From Brevibacterium antiquum (GTDB lineage: Bacteria > Actinomycetota > Actinomycetes > Actinomycetales > Brevibacteriaceae), in NCBI RefSeq assembly GCF_016107655.1, contig NZ_JABASX010000007.1:186001-250000 (forward strand): a DNA stretch of 64,000 bases, read 5' to 3'. The notes under the pieces are model-generated. The model made no database searches and was not told where the DNA came from. It saw only the letters and a list, made by a program, of their open reading frames with translations. The stretch's first letter is position 1; the number at the start of each line of letters is the position of its first letter. A program made the position numbers and the translations under genes. This document shows positions 18,266-27,760 of this stretch, piece after piece.

Positions 18266-19177
18266 TCAGTACCCCAGCGACACCAGGTACCGGAAGAAGT
18301 CCGGCAGGTCGGTGCCGGCCAGCGCATCCTTGAGCGCAGGCATGGCCTCGGCATCGAGGTCAATGATGACGGTGCCTTCGTCGTCTCGTCGGGAAGTCGT
18401 GGGGATGGTGACGACGGCGATGTCATCTGATTCAAGCTGGCGGAGGCTGTTGGCGATCTTGGCCAGCTCCAGTGTCGTCAGGGCCTTATCGTGGTGGATA
18501 CCGCTGGCGAAATGACCGAGCACAGTGGCCCCCTTGTTGGGGTCCTTGGCCAGACCGCCAGTCTTGAGCGCATGGATGAGCGCACGCAGTGCTGCACGCT
18601 GATTGCGGGTCCGTGTCTGCCCGGCATCGTCGATCGGATCGGCCGAGGCGAAGACTCCCGCGGTGTCGGCATCGAGATGGTTGGTGCCCTCGACAAAGTC
18701 GATTCCTTCTGCGGAAAATCCTGCTCGGCTGTAGACCGGCAGACCGCCGAGCTCGGTGACGACCTGACCCAGTGCCGCCGATTCGAGTTCGGCCACGTGA
18801 TCGATGCGAACACCGAGGATGTCTTCGACCATGGCGACGATGACCGGCCAACCACCTTCATCAGCGATGGTGGCGAAGGTCAGACTCGATTCGATCTGTG
18901 CGGAAGGGTTGAGCGTCATCCCAGCCGCGAAGTCCTTCGCCGCTGGGATATGGATGACGGCGAAGGTGTCACCCTGGCTCGTGGTCCCCTGTGACCCGGT
19001 GGCATGCATGATCCGCAGCAGGAGAGTACTCGCCTCGGTGTTTGCCGGACGAATGTCGTCGGGTGGGAAGATCGCCTCGTCTGGAAGGATGCGGGAGGCA
19101 TCGTCGAACTCGGCCCGGGCGCTGCCCAAGTCCTTGATGGAACCTACTGCCGAGACCATCTTCTTCAGCTTCGCCAT
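18266..19177 (-). CDS. Divergent LytR-CpsA-Psr (LCP)-like protein without membrane anchor
   Basis: A 303-residue protein. Its middle matches the LCP fold: TLLLRIMHATG at the usual LLLGSDxR position, GDTFAVIHI for the DTIMLV strand, ILGVRIDHVAELES, VVTELGGLPVYS, then LDADTAGVFA and TRTRNQRAALRALIHAL, the conserved Arg-Gln helix. LCP enzymes move glycopolymers from lipid carriers to peptidoglycan. However, the Asp-x-Arg of the GSDxR motif is missing, the usual N-terminal transmembrane helix is absent, and there is no signal peptide. It may be a non-catalytic homologue or a decayed enzyme. It ends 7 bp from the stop of the GH79-like gene, facing it. Confidence 0.55.
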   Translation of the reverse strand: MAKLKKMVSAVGSIKDLGSARAEFDDASRILPDEAIFPPDDIRPANTEASTLLLRIMHATGSQGTTSQGDTFAVIHIPAAKDFAAGMTLNPSAQIESSLTFATIADEGGWPVIVAMVEDILGVRIDHVAELESAALGQVVTELGGLPVYSRAGFSAEGIDFVEGTNHLDADTAGVFASADPIDDAGQTRTRNQRAALRALIHALKTGGLAKDPNKGATVLGHFASGIHHDKALTTLELAKIANSLRQLESDDIAVVTIPTTSRRDDEGTVIIDLDAEAMPALKDALAGTDLPDFFRYLVSLGY

Positions 19178-19291
19178 CGCGGTGCGCCTTCCTCGGTGTG
19201 ATCAGTACTTATCCTGCAGTATCAATCATAGCGGGGACGATGCAACAGGTGTCGTTGGGTGGGTACGGGAGGGCCCCGGTCGCCTCGGTGG

Positions 19292-20479
19292 TCATCTCTT
19301 GCCGTTGCCGGCCAGCGAACCGAGCAGAGTCAAGGTCATGGCCAGAAGCAGAGCAATCGCGGCGGCGATGAAGCTGCCGACGACGGTCTCGCTGAGGACG
19401 AGGGCGATCAGGGCGGGCCCGACGATCTGGCCGAGGCTGTACCAAGTCGTCAGCTTCGCGGCAGCCGCGGTGATGCCCATCTGCGTTCCTTCGCCGATGG
19501 TCATCATGACCACCCCGACGAAGGTCCCACCGAACAGTGCCGCGGAGATGAGGAGCAGGACCGGATTGGTGCCGAAGACCGCGAGAACAGCCCCGCCGAC
19601 CTGCAGGCAATAACAGACGACGAGGCCTCGACGGGTGCCGATGCGGGCTGCGACGTTCGACCAGATCAACGGTGAGGCCGCCGTCGCGATACCAGCGACA
19701 ACCCAAGTCGAGGCGGCTGCCGTCTCACCGAAGACAGGCTTGGCAAGCACGACCAGATAGGTGCCGATGATGATGTAGCCGAAACCTTGGAAGAAGTAGC
19801 CTGCTGTGAGCACTGCCATGGCCCGGCGCAACCTCGGGGATACGGCTATGAATTCGGGGTGATCGCTTGCGGCGACCACCTCGGCGGGCTGAGCGGCCGG
19901 TTTGCTTTCGCCGGGCGCCGACATGGGCCAAGCCCAAGCGATGACGGTGAACACGGCACTGAACAGGGCACAGATCATCCAGAGTCCGCGCCAGCCAACG
20001 AGGCTGCCAGCGCTGAGAACGATGGCCCCGGAGATGAGAATGCCGGTGCCGATTCCCGCATAGACGAGGCCGGAATCGACCGGTCTGCGGGCCACGAACG
20101 GGATGCGTTGGGTGATGCAGACGAAGATGAGGCCCGAGGCGATTCCGGCCAGCGTGCGCACCGATCCCTGCCAGATCAGATTCGAGGTCAGGGGGATGGC
20201 GGCCAGGCACAGGGTGGAGACAATCAGACTGGACCGGTAGACGCCTCGGGTGGGTTCAACCCAGCCGCGGGCAATGACCAGGGAGCCGATGAAGTATCCC
20301 ACGTAGTTGAGTGTGGCGATCCAGGCACCTGGAGCCGAGCTCCAGTGCAGTGCCGCGACCATGAGGGGGAGGACGGGTGTGTAGAAGAACCTGCCCATTC
20401 CCATGGCCAGCGCCAGCCCGAGGGTGCCACGGATGGCGGTGGTGTTGGTCGTGCCCGGGGAGTTGGCACCCACAGCCAT
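19292..20479 (-). CDS. YbfB/YjiJ-type MFS transporter
   Basis: A 395-residue, 12-TM transporter. The start GTLGLALAMGMGRFFYTPVLPLMV is the hallmark of the YbfB/YjiJ branch of the major facilitator superfamily. A duplicated pattern appears in the second half (AVLTAGYFFQGFGYIIIGTYLVVLA). The substrate is unknown for the branch. It lies downstream of the dicarboxylate transporter on the same strand but is separated from it by a strong hairpin, so it is probably transcribed separately. Confidence 0.8.
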   Translation of the reverse strand: MAVGANSPGTTNTTAIRGTLGLALAMGMGRFFYTPVLPLMVAALHWSSAPGAWIATLNYVGYFIGSLVIARGWVEPTRGVYRSSLIVSTLCLAAIPLTSNLIWQGSVRTLAGIASGLIFVCITQRIPFVARRPVDSGLVYAGIGTGILISGAIVLSAGSLVGWRGLWMICALFSAVFTVIAWAWPMSAPGESKPAAQPAEVVAASDHPEFIAVSPRLRRAMAVLTAGYFFQGFGYIIIGTYLVVLAKPVFGETAAASTWVVAGIATAASPLIWSNVAARIGTRRGLVVCYCLQVGGAVLAVFGTNPVLLLISAALFGGTFVGVVMMTIGEGTQMGITAAAAKLTTWYSLGQIVGPALIALVLSETVVGSFIAAAIALLLAMTLTLLGSLAGNGKR

Positions 20480-20555
20480 ACCCTCTTTCGTTCAAAGATG
20501 TCTTGTCGTCTGGCTTCAGCATGTCACCGATTCGGTTCGGTTGGTGCCGAAACAA

Positions 20556-20598
20556 CGCGGGTGCCGATACTCCCTGTTGGGGAATATCGGCGCCCGCG
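20556..20598 (-). terminator. Hairpin after the dicarboxylate transporter gene
   Basis: The arms at 20556-20569 and 20585-20598 are complementary at 13 of 14 positions (CGCGGGTGCCGATA against TATCGGCGCCCGCG) around a 15-base loop, 27 bases past the stop of the minus-strand gene at 20625. No clear U-tract follows. Confidence 0.6.
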
Positions 20599-20624
20599 TC
20601 TGATGGTGACTGCTGCTTCGGCGA

Positions 20625-22010
20625 TCAGGCGTTGACGGTGACCCGGCCCTTCTCATCCGGTTCGTCTGCAACCGAGGCAGATGGGGTGGCCTCTGCAGCT
20701 GAACCGTGAGCATCGGGCTCAAGCGAGAGCTCATCGAACGGGCTGGAGCCATTGAGTGCTGCACGTGCCTGGTCGAGGTCGATCTCGTGGGTCCACTTGC
20801 CGATGAGCAGGGTGGCCACGGCGTTGCCGGTGAAGTTCGTCAGGGCACGGCACTCGGACATGAACTTGTCGATGCCGACGATGACGCCCATGCCGTCGAG
20901 CAGCTCGGGGCGGTGGGACTGCAGGCCCGCGGCCAGGGTTGCCAGGCCCGCACCGGAGACTCCGGCGGCGCCCTTCGAGGCGATGATCATGAACACCAGC
21001 AGCGAGATCTGCTCGGGCAGGCTCATCGGCATGCCCATGGCAGTGGAGACGAAGAGTGAGGCCATGGTCAGGTAGATGGCGGTGCCGTCGAGGTTGAATG
21101 AATATCCGGTCGGTACGGTGATGCCCACGACGGGCTTCGAGACTCCAGCGTGTTCCATCTTCGCGATCAGACGCGGCAGCGCCGACTCCGAGGAAGAGGT
21201 GGAGAAGATGAGCAGGAACTCACGGGCCAGGTACTTCAGCAGCAGGAAGATGTTGAGCCCGGTGACGATCTTGAGGATGGAGCCCAGGACGATGACGATG
21301 AATAGGGCGCAGGTGAGGTAGAAGGCGCCCATGAGGACGGCCATCGACCCGATCGCGGCCCAGCCGGTCTTGCCGACGACTGCGGCAATCGCACCGAAAG
21401 CACCGACAGGGGCGGCCCACATGATCATCATCATGAGCTTGAAGACGACGGCCTGGATGTGTTTGATGCCGGTGAGCACGGGCTCGCCGGCCTTGCCCAT
21501 CGACTGCAGCGCGAAGCCGACGAGGAGGGCGAGGACCAGGGTCGGCAGGACCGGGATGCTGCCTGGGATGAGGCTCATGAGGAAATCGACGGTCCCGTTG
21601 GATTCGCCACCGGCAGCAGCCTCGTAGGGTTCGAGCTTGAGTCCCTCACCGGGGTGGATGAGGTTGCCGACGACTAGCCCGATGACCAGAGCGAAGGTCG
21701 CCATGATGAGGAAGTAGACCAATGCGATGCCGCCGACCTTGCCGACGGTCGCGGCCTTGGCCACGGAACCCACACCCAGGACGATGGTGCAGAAGATGAT
21801 CGGGGCGATGATCATCTTGATGAGTGCGATGAAGGCCTTGCCCAGTGGCTCAAGGGCCTTGCCTGCTTCGGGGGCCATGAGCCCGATGGCAGCACCGGCG
21901 ATGACGGCGATGATGACCATGATGTAGAGCCAGTGCGTACGGTCCTTCTTGCGCTTCGGTAGGGTGGGCCCATCCTCGGCGATTGCAAAATTTGATGGCA
22001 ACGTTGCCAC
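20625..22010 (-). CDS. dctA: DctA-type C4-dicarboxylate:cation symporter
   Basis: A 461-residue member of the dicarboxylate/amino-acid:cation symporter family. Diagnostic pieces are the serine-rich re-entrant loop STSSSESALPRLI, VPTGYSFNLDGTAIYLTMASLF, and SKGAAGVSGAGLATLAAGL in the second hairpin. It imports succinate, fumarate or malate with protons or sodium. The start is GTG with GGAGGAGACC upstream. A CitA/CitB-type two-component system lies divergently 630 bp away, the usual arrangement for induction by external dicarboxylate. Gene symbol by family, not by experiment. Confidence 0.85.
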   Translation of the reverse strand: MATLPSNFAIAEDGPTLPKRKKDRTHWLYIMVIIAVIAGAAIGLMAPEAGKALEPLGKAFIALIKMIIAPIIFCTIVLGVGSVAKAATVGKVGGIALVYFLIMATFALVIGLVVGNLIHPGEGLKLEPYEAAAGGESNGTVDFLMSLIPGSIPVLPTLVLALLVGFALQSMGKAGEPVLTGIKHIQAVVFKLMMMIMWAAPVGAFGAIAAVVGKTGWAAIGSMAVLMGAFYLTCALFIVIVLGSILKIVTGLNIFLLLKYLAREFLLIFSTSSSESALPRLIAKMEHAGVSKPVVGITVPTGYSFNLDGTAIYLTMASLFVSTAMGMPMSLPEQISLLVFMIIASKGAAGVSGAGLATLAAGLQSHRPELLDGMGVIVGIDKFMSECRALTNFTGNAVATLLIGKWTHEIDLDQARAALNGSSPFDELSLEPDAHGSAAEATPSASVADEPDEKGRVTVNA

Positions 22011-22202
22011 GGTCTCCTCCTTGAGTGGTGGTGCTCGCGATGTCTGGTCGCGAAGAATTTCTCACTGAGTTTTCCACGGACTGTGACGGCTGTCTCGGTT
22101 GTGTTCATAGTGTTCATGGACACAGTCGGCAGGTCGGCTAGTCTGGGGCGTGCAGGTCATGACTAGGTGGCCGCGAGCCTTGACGATATGAAGGGATAGC
22201 TC

Positions 22203-22637
22203 ATGAAACTCGATACAGCACTTCTGCGCGCCGTTCCCGGTGCGTTCATTCTCAACTCCGGAATCGGCAAGCTCGGCATGGATGAAGAGTCGGCCGCTGG
22301 CCTGCAGCAGATGGCCGCCAATGGTGTCCCCTTCGTTGAGGAGATGACCCCTGCCCAGTTCGGGAAGTTCCTGTCCTACGGTGAGATCGCCGTCGGTGCC
22401 GCACTGCTGCTGCCCTTCGTTCCCACCCGCCTCGCCGGAGCCGCTCTGACGACGTTCTCCGCCGGATTGGTCGCGAACTACTTCTCCATTGACTCCATGA
22501 CCCAAGACGACGGCATCCGCCCCTCCGAGGACGGCATCCCCGTGGCCAAGGACACCTGGCTGGCCGCGATCGGATTGGCTCTGATGTTCACGGCCGGAGA
22601 CAAGAAAAAGAAGAAGACCAAGAAGAATAAGAAGTAG
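22203..22637 (+). CDS. DoxX-like membrane protein with poly-lysine tail
   Basis: A 144-residue protein with about three or four hydrophobic segments (AVPGAFILNSGIGKL, FLSYGEIAVGAALLLPFVP, LAAIGLALMF) and the G-E-I-A-V-G-A pattern seen in DoxX-type proteins. The end is extremely basic (KKKKKTKKNKK), likely a cytosolic tail. Function is unknown. It starts 193 bp from the divergent dctA and its stop is 5 bp before the histidine-kinase start, so it may be co-transcribed with the two-component system. Ribosome site AAGGGA. Confidence 0.6.
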   Translation: MKLDTALLRAVPGAFILNSGIGKLGMDEESAAGLQQMAANGVPFVEEMTPAQFGKFLSYGEIAVGAALLLPFVPTRLAGAALTTFSAGLVANYFSIDSMTQDDGIRPSEDGIPVAKDTWLAAIGLALMFTAGDKKKKKTKKNKK

Positions 22638-22641
22638 GCGT

Positions 22642-24366
22642 GTGAAGGCATCCGGGCCGCGAGTCCGTACCCGGCGGCGCAGCGGCACCTTGGCCCGGCG
22701 GCTCTTCTTCATGCAGCTGGCGCTCATCGTCATCGTCTGCGCGGCACTGTCCATCACCAGCTACGTCTCGACTCTGGCCTCGGCCCGGCAGTCGACGTCG
22801 GAGCGGGTGCTCTCCATCGCCGAGACCCTGGCCCATGACCCCTTCGTCATCGAATCCGTCGACGCCTCGGGTGATACTGATGCCTCGGCAAAGCTCCAGC
22901 CCTATGCGCTGACCGTCATCTCCACCGCCGATGTCGACTTCGTGACGATCATGGACCGCGACCGCACCCGCTACACACACCCGGACCCTCAGCAGCTGGG
23001 CAAGGCCTATATCGGCAGCATCGACCAGGCACTGTCCGGGGAGAGTGAGGTCGAGGAATACGTTGGGACGCTGGGGGAGTCGGTGCGGGCGATTGTGCCC
23101 ATCACCGACTCATCCGGTGAGGTCACCGCGATGGTCGCGGTCGGGGTGACGCTGAAGACGCTGTCGGTGGCTCGGGCTGCCGCGCTCCCGCAGATCATCA
23201 TCGTCGGACTCGCCGCGATCGCCCTCGGTGGGCTCGGCTCCTGGGTCCTCAGCCGCTACCTGCGCCGAGTCACCCTGGGCTACGGGCCCGAGCAGCTCAA
23301 AAGCCTCTTCGCGTTCTACGACTCTGCGCTGCATTCGCTGCGCGAGGGGCTCATCCTCGTCGACGATGACGGGCGGCTGGTCCTCTACAACGATGAGGCT
23401 GCGGAGCTGTTGGGTCTGCCCGACCCTGATGATCGCGATCCGATTCCCCTCGCCGAGGTGGCCCTGCCCTCGTCCGTGTCATCCCTATTGTCCTCCGGTC
23501 GGGATGCCGTCGATGAGATCCATCTGACCCGTGACCGGGTGCTGGTGGTCAACCAGAAGCAGGCGAGCCAACCGGATCGTGGCGGGGTCAGCGGGGGCGG
23601 TGCTGGTTCTGGGGGAACGGTGGCGACCCTGCGCGATCGCACGGACATTCAGGAACTCACCGGTGAGCTCGAGACGATGCGGACCCTGTCCGAGGCGCTG
23701 CGGGCCCAGACCCACGAGCATTCGAACCGTCTGCACACAGTGGCGACCCTGATCGAGCTGGGGCGCACGCGGGAGGCGCTGGACTTCGCGGTCCGCGACC
23801 GGCAGGAATCACAGCGGCTGACCGACTCCTTCGTCGACTCCCTCGACGAACCCTTCATCACCGCACTCATGATCGGCAAGGCCGCGCAGGCCAACGAGCG
23901 CGGGATCGAACTCACCGTCACCGCCACGGGTGAGCTGCCACCCGCCAGCCTCGACGCGCGTGATCTCGTCACCGTGGCCGGCAACCTCCTCGACAACGCC
24001 TTCGACGCGGCGGTGGAGTCCGAGGAGAGACACGTCTGGGCCGATTTCGTGGCCGCTGACGGCGAACTCATCATCACGATCGCGGACTCGGGCCCGGGCA
24101 TCGAGGGCACGGAGATCGACGCGATCTTCCACCTCGGCGCCTCTGACAAGGCTGCTCCGGCTGGATCCGGTGGGCGCGGCTTCGGATTGGTGCTGGTGCG
24201 TCAGGCTGTGACGAGACTCGGCGGAGATCTCGAGGTCGAATCCGACGGGGGCGCGATCTTCACAGTGACGTTGCCACTGACGGAGGACAACCTCGGCGAG
24301 GGTGGCGACGTTGCGGCGGAAGACGGCTCCGGACACGGACGGGAGGGTGACGATGACCGGCACTGA
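22642..24366 (+). CDS. CitA/DcuS-type sensor histidine kinase
   Basis: A 574-residue sensor. TM1 at about 17-40, an extracytoplasmic PDC/CitA-like sensory domain 41-175 (VDFVTIMDRDRTRYTHPDP, GSIDQALSG), TM2 at about 178-202, a PAS domain (ALHSLREGLILVDDDGRLVLYNDEAAELLGLPDP), then a dimerisation helix with the phospho-acceptor in QTHEHSNRLHTVATLIELG. The ATPase domain has the N box DLVTVAGNLLDNAFDAA and the G boxes DSGPGI and GGRGFGLVLV. These features define the family that senses citrate, malate or C4-dicarboxylates. It probably controls dctA. A Gly/Ser-rich insert (GGVSGGGAGSGG) lies between PAS and helix. The C-terminal end overlaps the regulator gene by 14 bp. Confidence 0.88.
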   Translation: MKASGPRVRTRRRSGTLARRLFFMQLALIVIVCAALSITSYVSTLASARQSTSERVLSIAETLAHDPFVIESVDASGDTDASAKLQPYALTVISTADVDFVTIMDRDRTRYTHPDPQQLGKAYIGSIDQALSGESEVEEYVGTLGESVRAIVPITDSSGEVTAMVAVGVTLKTLSVARAAALPQIIIVGLAAIALGGLGSWVLSRYLRRVTLGYGPEQLKSLFAFYDSALHSLREGLILVDDDGRLVLYNDEAAELLGLPDPDDRDPIPLAEVALPSSVSSLLSSGRDAVDEIHLTRDRVLVVNQKQASQPDRGGVSGGGAGSGGTVATLRDRTDIQELTGELETMRTLSEALRAQTHEHSNRLHTVATLIELGRTREALDFAVRDRQESQRLTDSFVDSLDEPFITALMIGKAAQANERGIELTVTATGELPPASLDARDLVTVAGNLLDNAFDAAVESEERHVWADFVAADGELIITIADSGPGIEGTEIDAIFHLGASDKAAPAGSGGRGFGLVLVRQAVTRLGGDLEVESDGGAIFTVTLPLTEDNLGEGGDVAAEDGSGHGREGDDDRH

Positions 24367-25063
24367 TGCCGAGCTGCGGGTGCTCATCGTCGAAGACGAT
24401 CCGATGACCGCCGAGGCGCACGGGGACTATGTCCGCAAGGTCCCCGGCTTCACCGTCGCAGCCATCTGCCTCAGCGGACACGAGGCGCTCGCCCGCTACG
24501 ATGCGCTGGCGGCTGCGGGCACCCCGGTCGACATTGTGCTGCTCGACATGAATCTCACGGACTCCCACGGTCTCGACGTGGCCAAGCGCATGAACACGCG
24601 CGGTCACGGGGCCGACATCATCGCGATCACCGCGGTGCGCCACCTGCAGGTCATCAGGTCCGCGATCTCGACGGGGATCACGCAGTACCTCATCAAACCC
24701 TTCACCTTCGCCGCCTTCCGGGAGAAGCTGGAGAACCAGCGGGCGTTCCGGCTCAACCTCACCGGGGCTGGTGCGGGCTCCCTGGCCACTCAGGCCTCGG
24801 TCGACAATGCACTCAGCGCATTGCGCTCGGTGTCCTCGGAACGGCTGCCCAAGGGCCTGATCGAGGAGACACTGGCCGCGATCTCTGGTGTCGTACGGGA
24901 TGCTGACTCTGCTGTGTCGGCCACCGAGGTCGCGACAGCATTGGATCTCTCACGCGTGACGGTGCGCCGGTATCTGGAGCATCTGGTCAAGACGAAGCAG
25001 GCGGTCAAGCAACCGCGACATGGGACTCCAGGGCGCCCGGAGTATGAGTACCGGTGGGTGTGA
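24353..25063 (+). CDS. CitB/DcuR-type response regulator
   Basis: A 236-residue response regulator. The receiver domain has the acidic pocket VEDDP, phospho-acceptor Asp in LLDMNLTDSHGLD, and Lys in YLIKPF. The C-terminal part has the winged-helix AEVATALDLSRVTVRRYLEHLVKTKQ and the short end RPEYEYRWV typical of CitB/DcuR. ATG 24353 is chosen because GGGAGGG lies just upstream. It overlaps the kinase gene, indicating translational coupling. The likely target is the divergent dctA promoter. Confidence 0.87.
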   Translation: MTGTDAELRVLIVEDDPMTAEAHGDYVRKVPGFTVAAICLSGHEALARYDALAAAGTPVDIVLLDMNLTDSHGLDVAKRMNTRGHGADIIAITAVRHLQVIRSAISTGITQYLIKPFTFAAFREKLENQRAFRLNLTGAGAGSLATQASVDNALSALRSVSSERLPKGLIEETLAAISGVVRDADSAVSATEVATALDLSRVTVRRYLEHLVKTKQAVKQPRHGTPGRPEYEYRWV

Positions 25064-25117
25064 GGTTGAGACCCTCAGCTCGTGACCGGCTGAAGCTTCC
25101 TCCGGCGATCACAAGGA

Positions 25118-26065
25118 CTACCGTCCAGATCGGTGGACCGAGGTATCGCCGATCAAGCTGGTGCACTCAGTGATGATGCTGGAAAGCTTGCGTGTGTTCG
25201 CCGCGAGCTCGGAGCCCTTCGGGCTGTGCGGGGTGGCCAGCAGAAGGGAGCGGGAGAAGGCCGGATCGTCGATGGGCAACAGCGCCACTCCCGGGCGGTG
25301 GCCCATCGAAGCCAGCAGCGGGACGAGACCGACAACCATCTCCGCGGCGATCATGCCCAGCATCACCGAGTAGTCGTCGGTGCGGAACTTGACCTCGAGC
25401 TGATGACCGGCCGCCTTGAATGCATCGACGACGACCGTGTCGATGGGATCGTCCCGGGTCGCGCCGAGCAGCCAGTTCTCGTCCTGCAGCCCGACCAGGG
25501 TCTCCACATCGATCGACTCCCGGCGCGCCAGAGGGTGGGAGGCCGGCAGCGCCAGCTGCATCGGCTCACGGAACACCTCGGTCGTGGTCACCGTCGGCGT
25601 GAAGGGCAGATCGTAGCCGGGCACCGAATAGAGCAGGACAGCGTCGTACTCGTGCTGGTTGACATGTGCGACGAGCTGGTAGATCTCCTCGAGCGTGCTG
25701 TCGATGTGCAGACCGGCAAGCTTCGACTTCTTGACGATCGAAGGCAGCAGCGCCGAGGCGGCTGTGGGGAAGGTGCCGAACTTCATCCGCGTCAGACCGC
25801 TCTGCGCATGCGCCTGCACATCGTGCAGGGCGCGCTGGGAGAGTGTGAGGATCCGCTGGGCCCGATCGAGCATGATCTCACCGGCCGCTGTCAGTGACGA
25901 ACCACGCGTCGAACGCTTGACGAGGGGAGTGCCGCAGAGGCGATCGAGATTGCGCAGATGGTAGTCGACCGAAGGCTGGCTCCAGGCCAGCTGTTTGGCA
26001 GCTCGCGCCACCGAACCCGTCTGGGCCACTGCGGTCAGGGCCTGCATCTGACGAAGATCGAGCAT
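25118..26065 (-). CDS. LysR-family transcriptional regulator
   Basis: A 315-residue LysR-type regulator: N-terminal helix-turn-helix MQALTAVAQTGSVARAAKQL, then QPSVDYHLRNLDRLCGTPLVKR, a linker helix, and a periplasmic-binding-like effector domain from about residue 90 (KFGTFPTAASALLPSIVK). It is divergent from the operon starting at 26152, with an 86-bp shared promoter region containing a good inverted repeat. It probably activates that operon in response to its substrate, in the usual LysR manner. Confidence 0.88.
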   Translation of the reverse strand: MLDLRQMQALTAVAQTGSVARAAKQLAWSQPSVDYHLRNLDRLCGTPLVKRSTRGSSLTAAGEIMLDRAQRILTLSQRALHDVQAHAQSGLTRMKFGTFPTAASALLPSIVKKSKLAGLHIDSTLEEIYQLVAHVNQHEYDAVLLYSVPGYDLPFTPTVTTTEVFREPMQLALPASHPLARRESIDVETLVGLQDENWLLGATRDDPIDTVVVDAFKAAGHQLEVKFRTDDYSVMLGMIAAEMVVGLVPLLASMGHRPGVALLPIDDPAFSRSLLLATPHSPKGSELAANTRKLSSIITECTSLIGDTSVHRSGR

Positions 26066-26091
26066 GCCCCGATCCTACGCGGTTCGAGCCC

Positions 26092-26118
26092 TTCGTTCCA
26101 TACAGCATATGGAGCGAA
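26092..26118. promoter_or_regulatory. Inverted repeat, probable LysR operator
   Basis: TTCGTTCCATA (26092-26102) and TATGGAGCGAA (26108-26118) form 11-bp arms with one mismatch and a 5-bp spacer, in the short space between divergent lysR and the downstream operon. Location and size fit a LysR box. Confidence 0.6.
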
Positions 26119-26151
26119 CCAGGGATCTGGGGGATTCCTCCCGCGGATCTG

Positions 26152-27714
26152 ATGCGCAACGATAGCCCTATGTTGGAATCGCTCACGGACACTTCAGCCC
26201 CGCAGAATCGCCTCAGACGTTATCGCCTCAACCAGGATCGGTCCCCCTATTCCGACGCTCTGAGAGCTCTGGCCTCCCGCGATTCGATCAAGCTCATGGT
26301 CCCCGGCCACGGCGGCACCGATGACGGCATCAGCGACATGCTCACCGACTTCATCGGCGAGAAAGCCGTCAGCCTCGACGTGCCCATGCTGCTCGAGGGC
26401 ATCGACCTCGAGGACGACTCCCCGTTCTCCGACTCACTCGCCCTGGCCGCCGACGCCTGGGGAGCCCGCCGCACCTGGTTCCTCACCAACGGCGCCTCCC
26501 AGGCCAACCGCACCGTCGCGCTCGCCGTCGCCGGTCTCGGCGAGAACGTCATCGCCCAGCGCAGCGCCCACTCGAGCTTCAGCGACGGCGTCGTGCTCGC
26601 CGGGCTCCACCCCAGCTACGTCCTCCCTTCCGTCGACGCCGTAAACGGGATCGCTCACGGCGTGTCCGTCGCGGCCCTCGACGCGGCCCTCGGTCTGGCC
26701 GAGGACGAGGGCCGCCCCGCCTCGGCGGTCTACATCGTCTCGCCGAGCTACTTCGGCTCCGTTGCCGATGTCCGCGGTCTGTCCGAGGTCGCCCACGCTC
26801 ACGAGGCGCCGCTCATCGTCGACGGCGCCTGGGGGCCGCACTTCGGATTCCACCCGAGCCTGCCCGAATCCCCGACCCGCCTCGGCGCCGACCTCGTCGT
26901 CTCGAGCACCCACAAGCTCGCCGGCTCGCTCACCCAGTCGGCGATGCTCCACCTCGGCGAGGGCCCGTTCGCCGAGGCGCTCGAGCCCCTCATCACCCGC
27001 GCGATGACGATGACGGCCTCGACCTCCTCCTCGGCACTGCTCATGGGCTCGCTCGACATCGCCCGGCGCGCCCTGGCCACCGGTGAGGACAGGATCGGCC
27101 GCTCGATCGACACCGCGCTGCGCTTCCGTGAGCTGCTGGAGACCGATGAGCGCTTCGCCGACCTTGGCGAGGGCTTCGACGATTTCGCCGACATCGCCGA
27201 GACCGATCTGCTGCGCGTGCCCATCGACCTGTCCGCCACCGGCATCAGCGCCCACTGGGTCCGCGACAGGCTCATCACCGAGCACGACCTGTACTTCGAG
27301 ATGTCGACCGACACCACCCTGGTCGCCGTCATCGGCGCGGGCAAGTCCCCCGACGTCGACGCTGTCTTCGCCACCCTCATCGCGGTCATCGACTCGCCCG
27401 AGGGCCGGGCCGAGGCGGTGAGCGGAGGCGCGCAGACGGACTTCCCGGAGCTGCCCGCCCCCGGACGGATGCGTGTGCGCCCGCGTGAGGGATACTTCGC
27501 GGCCACCGAGATCGTGCCTGCTGCCGAGGCCGTGGGCCGGATCTCCGCGGATTCCCTGGCCGCCTACCCTCCGGGTGTTCCCAACGTCATGCCCGGTGAG
27601 GAGATCACCGCCGAGGCCCGCGACTTCCTCACCGCGATCGCGGCCTCCCCGTCCGGCTTCGTCCGCGGAGCCGTGACCTCGAGCGTCGACAGCTTCCGGG
27701 TCCTTCGGGCCTGA
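26152..27714 (+). CDS. PLP-dependent Orn/Lys/Arg decarboxylase-like enzyme
   Basis: A 520-residue fold-type I PLP enzyme. Near the N-terminus is MVPGHGGTDDG (family P-GHG motif), then FLTNGASQANR for phosphate and ring contacts, VDGAWGPHFGFH with the PLP-nitrogen Asp (the usual D-E-A-H is D-G-A-W here), and VSSTHKLAGSLTQSAML with the Schiff-base Lys. The tail has AAYPPGVPNVMPGE, the family's Y-PPG-P...PGE motif. Best guess is decarboxylation of a basic or modified amino acid. The substrate may be supplied by the amidohydrolases that follow. ATG 26152 gives the full N-terminus; ATG 26170 is also possible. Confidence 0.8.
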   Translation: MRNDSPMLESLTDTSAPQNRLRRYRLNQDRSPYSDALRALASRDSIKLMVPGHGGTDDGISDMLTDFIGEKAVSLDVPMLLEGIDLEDDSPFSDSLALAADAWGARRTWFLTNGASQANRTVALAVAGLGENVIAQRSAHSSFSDGVVLAGLHPSYVLPSVDAVNGIAHGVSVAALDAALGLAEDEGRPASAVYIVSPSYFGSVADVRGLSEVAHAHEAPLIVDGAWGPHFGFHPSLPESPTRLGADLVVSSTHKLAGSLTQSAMLHLGEGPFAEALEPLITRAMTMTASTSSSALLMGSLDIARRALATGEDRIGRSIDTALRFRELLETDERFADLGEGFDDFADIAETDLLRVPIDLSATGISAHWVRDRLITEHDLYFEMSTDTTLVAVIGAGKSPDVDAVFATLIAVIDSPEGRAEAVSGGAQTDFPELPAPGRMRVRPREGYFAATEIVPAAEAVGRISADSLAAYPPGVPNVMPGEEITAEARDFLTAIAASPSGFVRGAVTSSVDSFRVLRA

Positions 27715-27760
27715 ACACCGACCTGCCCGCCCCCTAAGACAACGACGTCTGGAGATCCCC

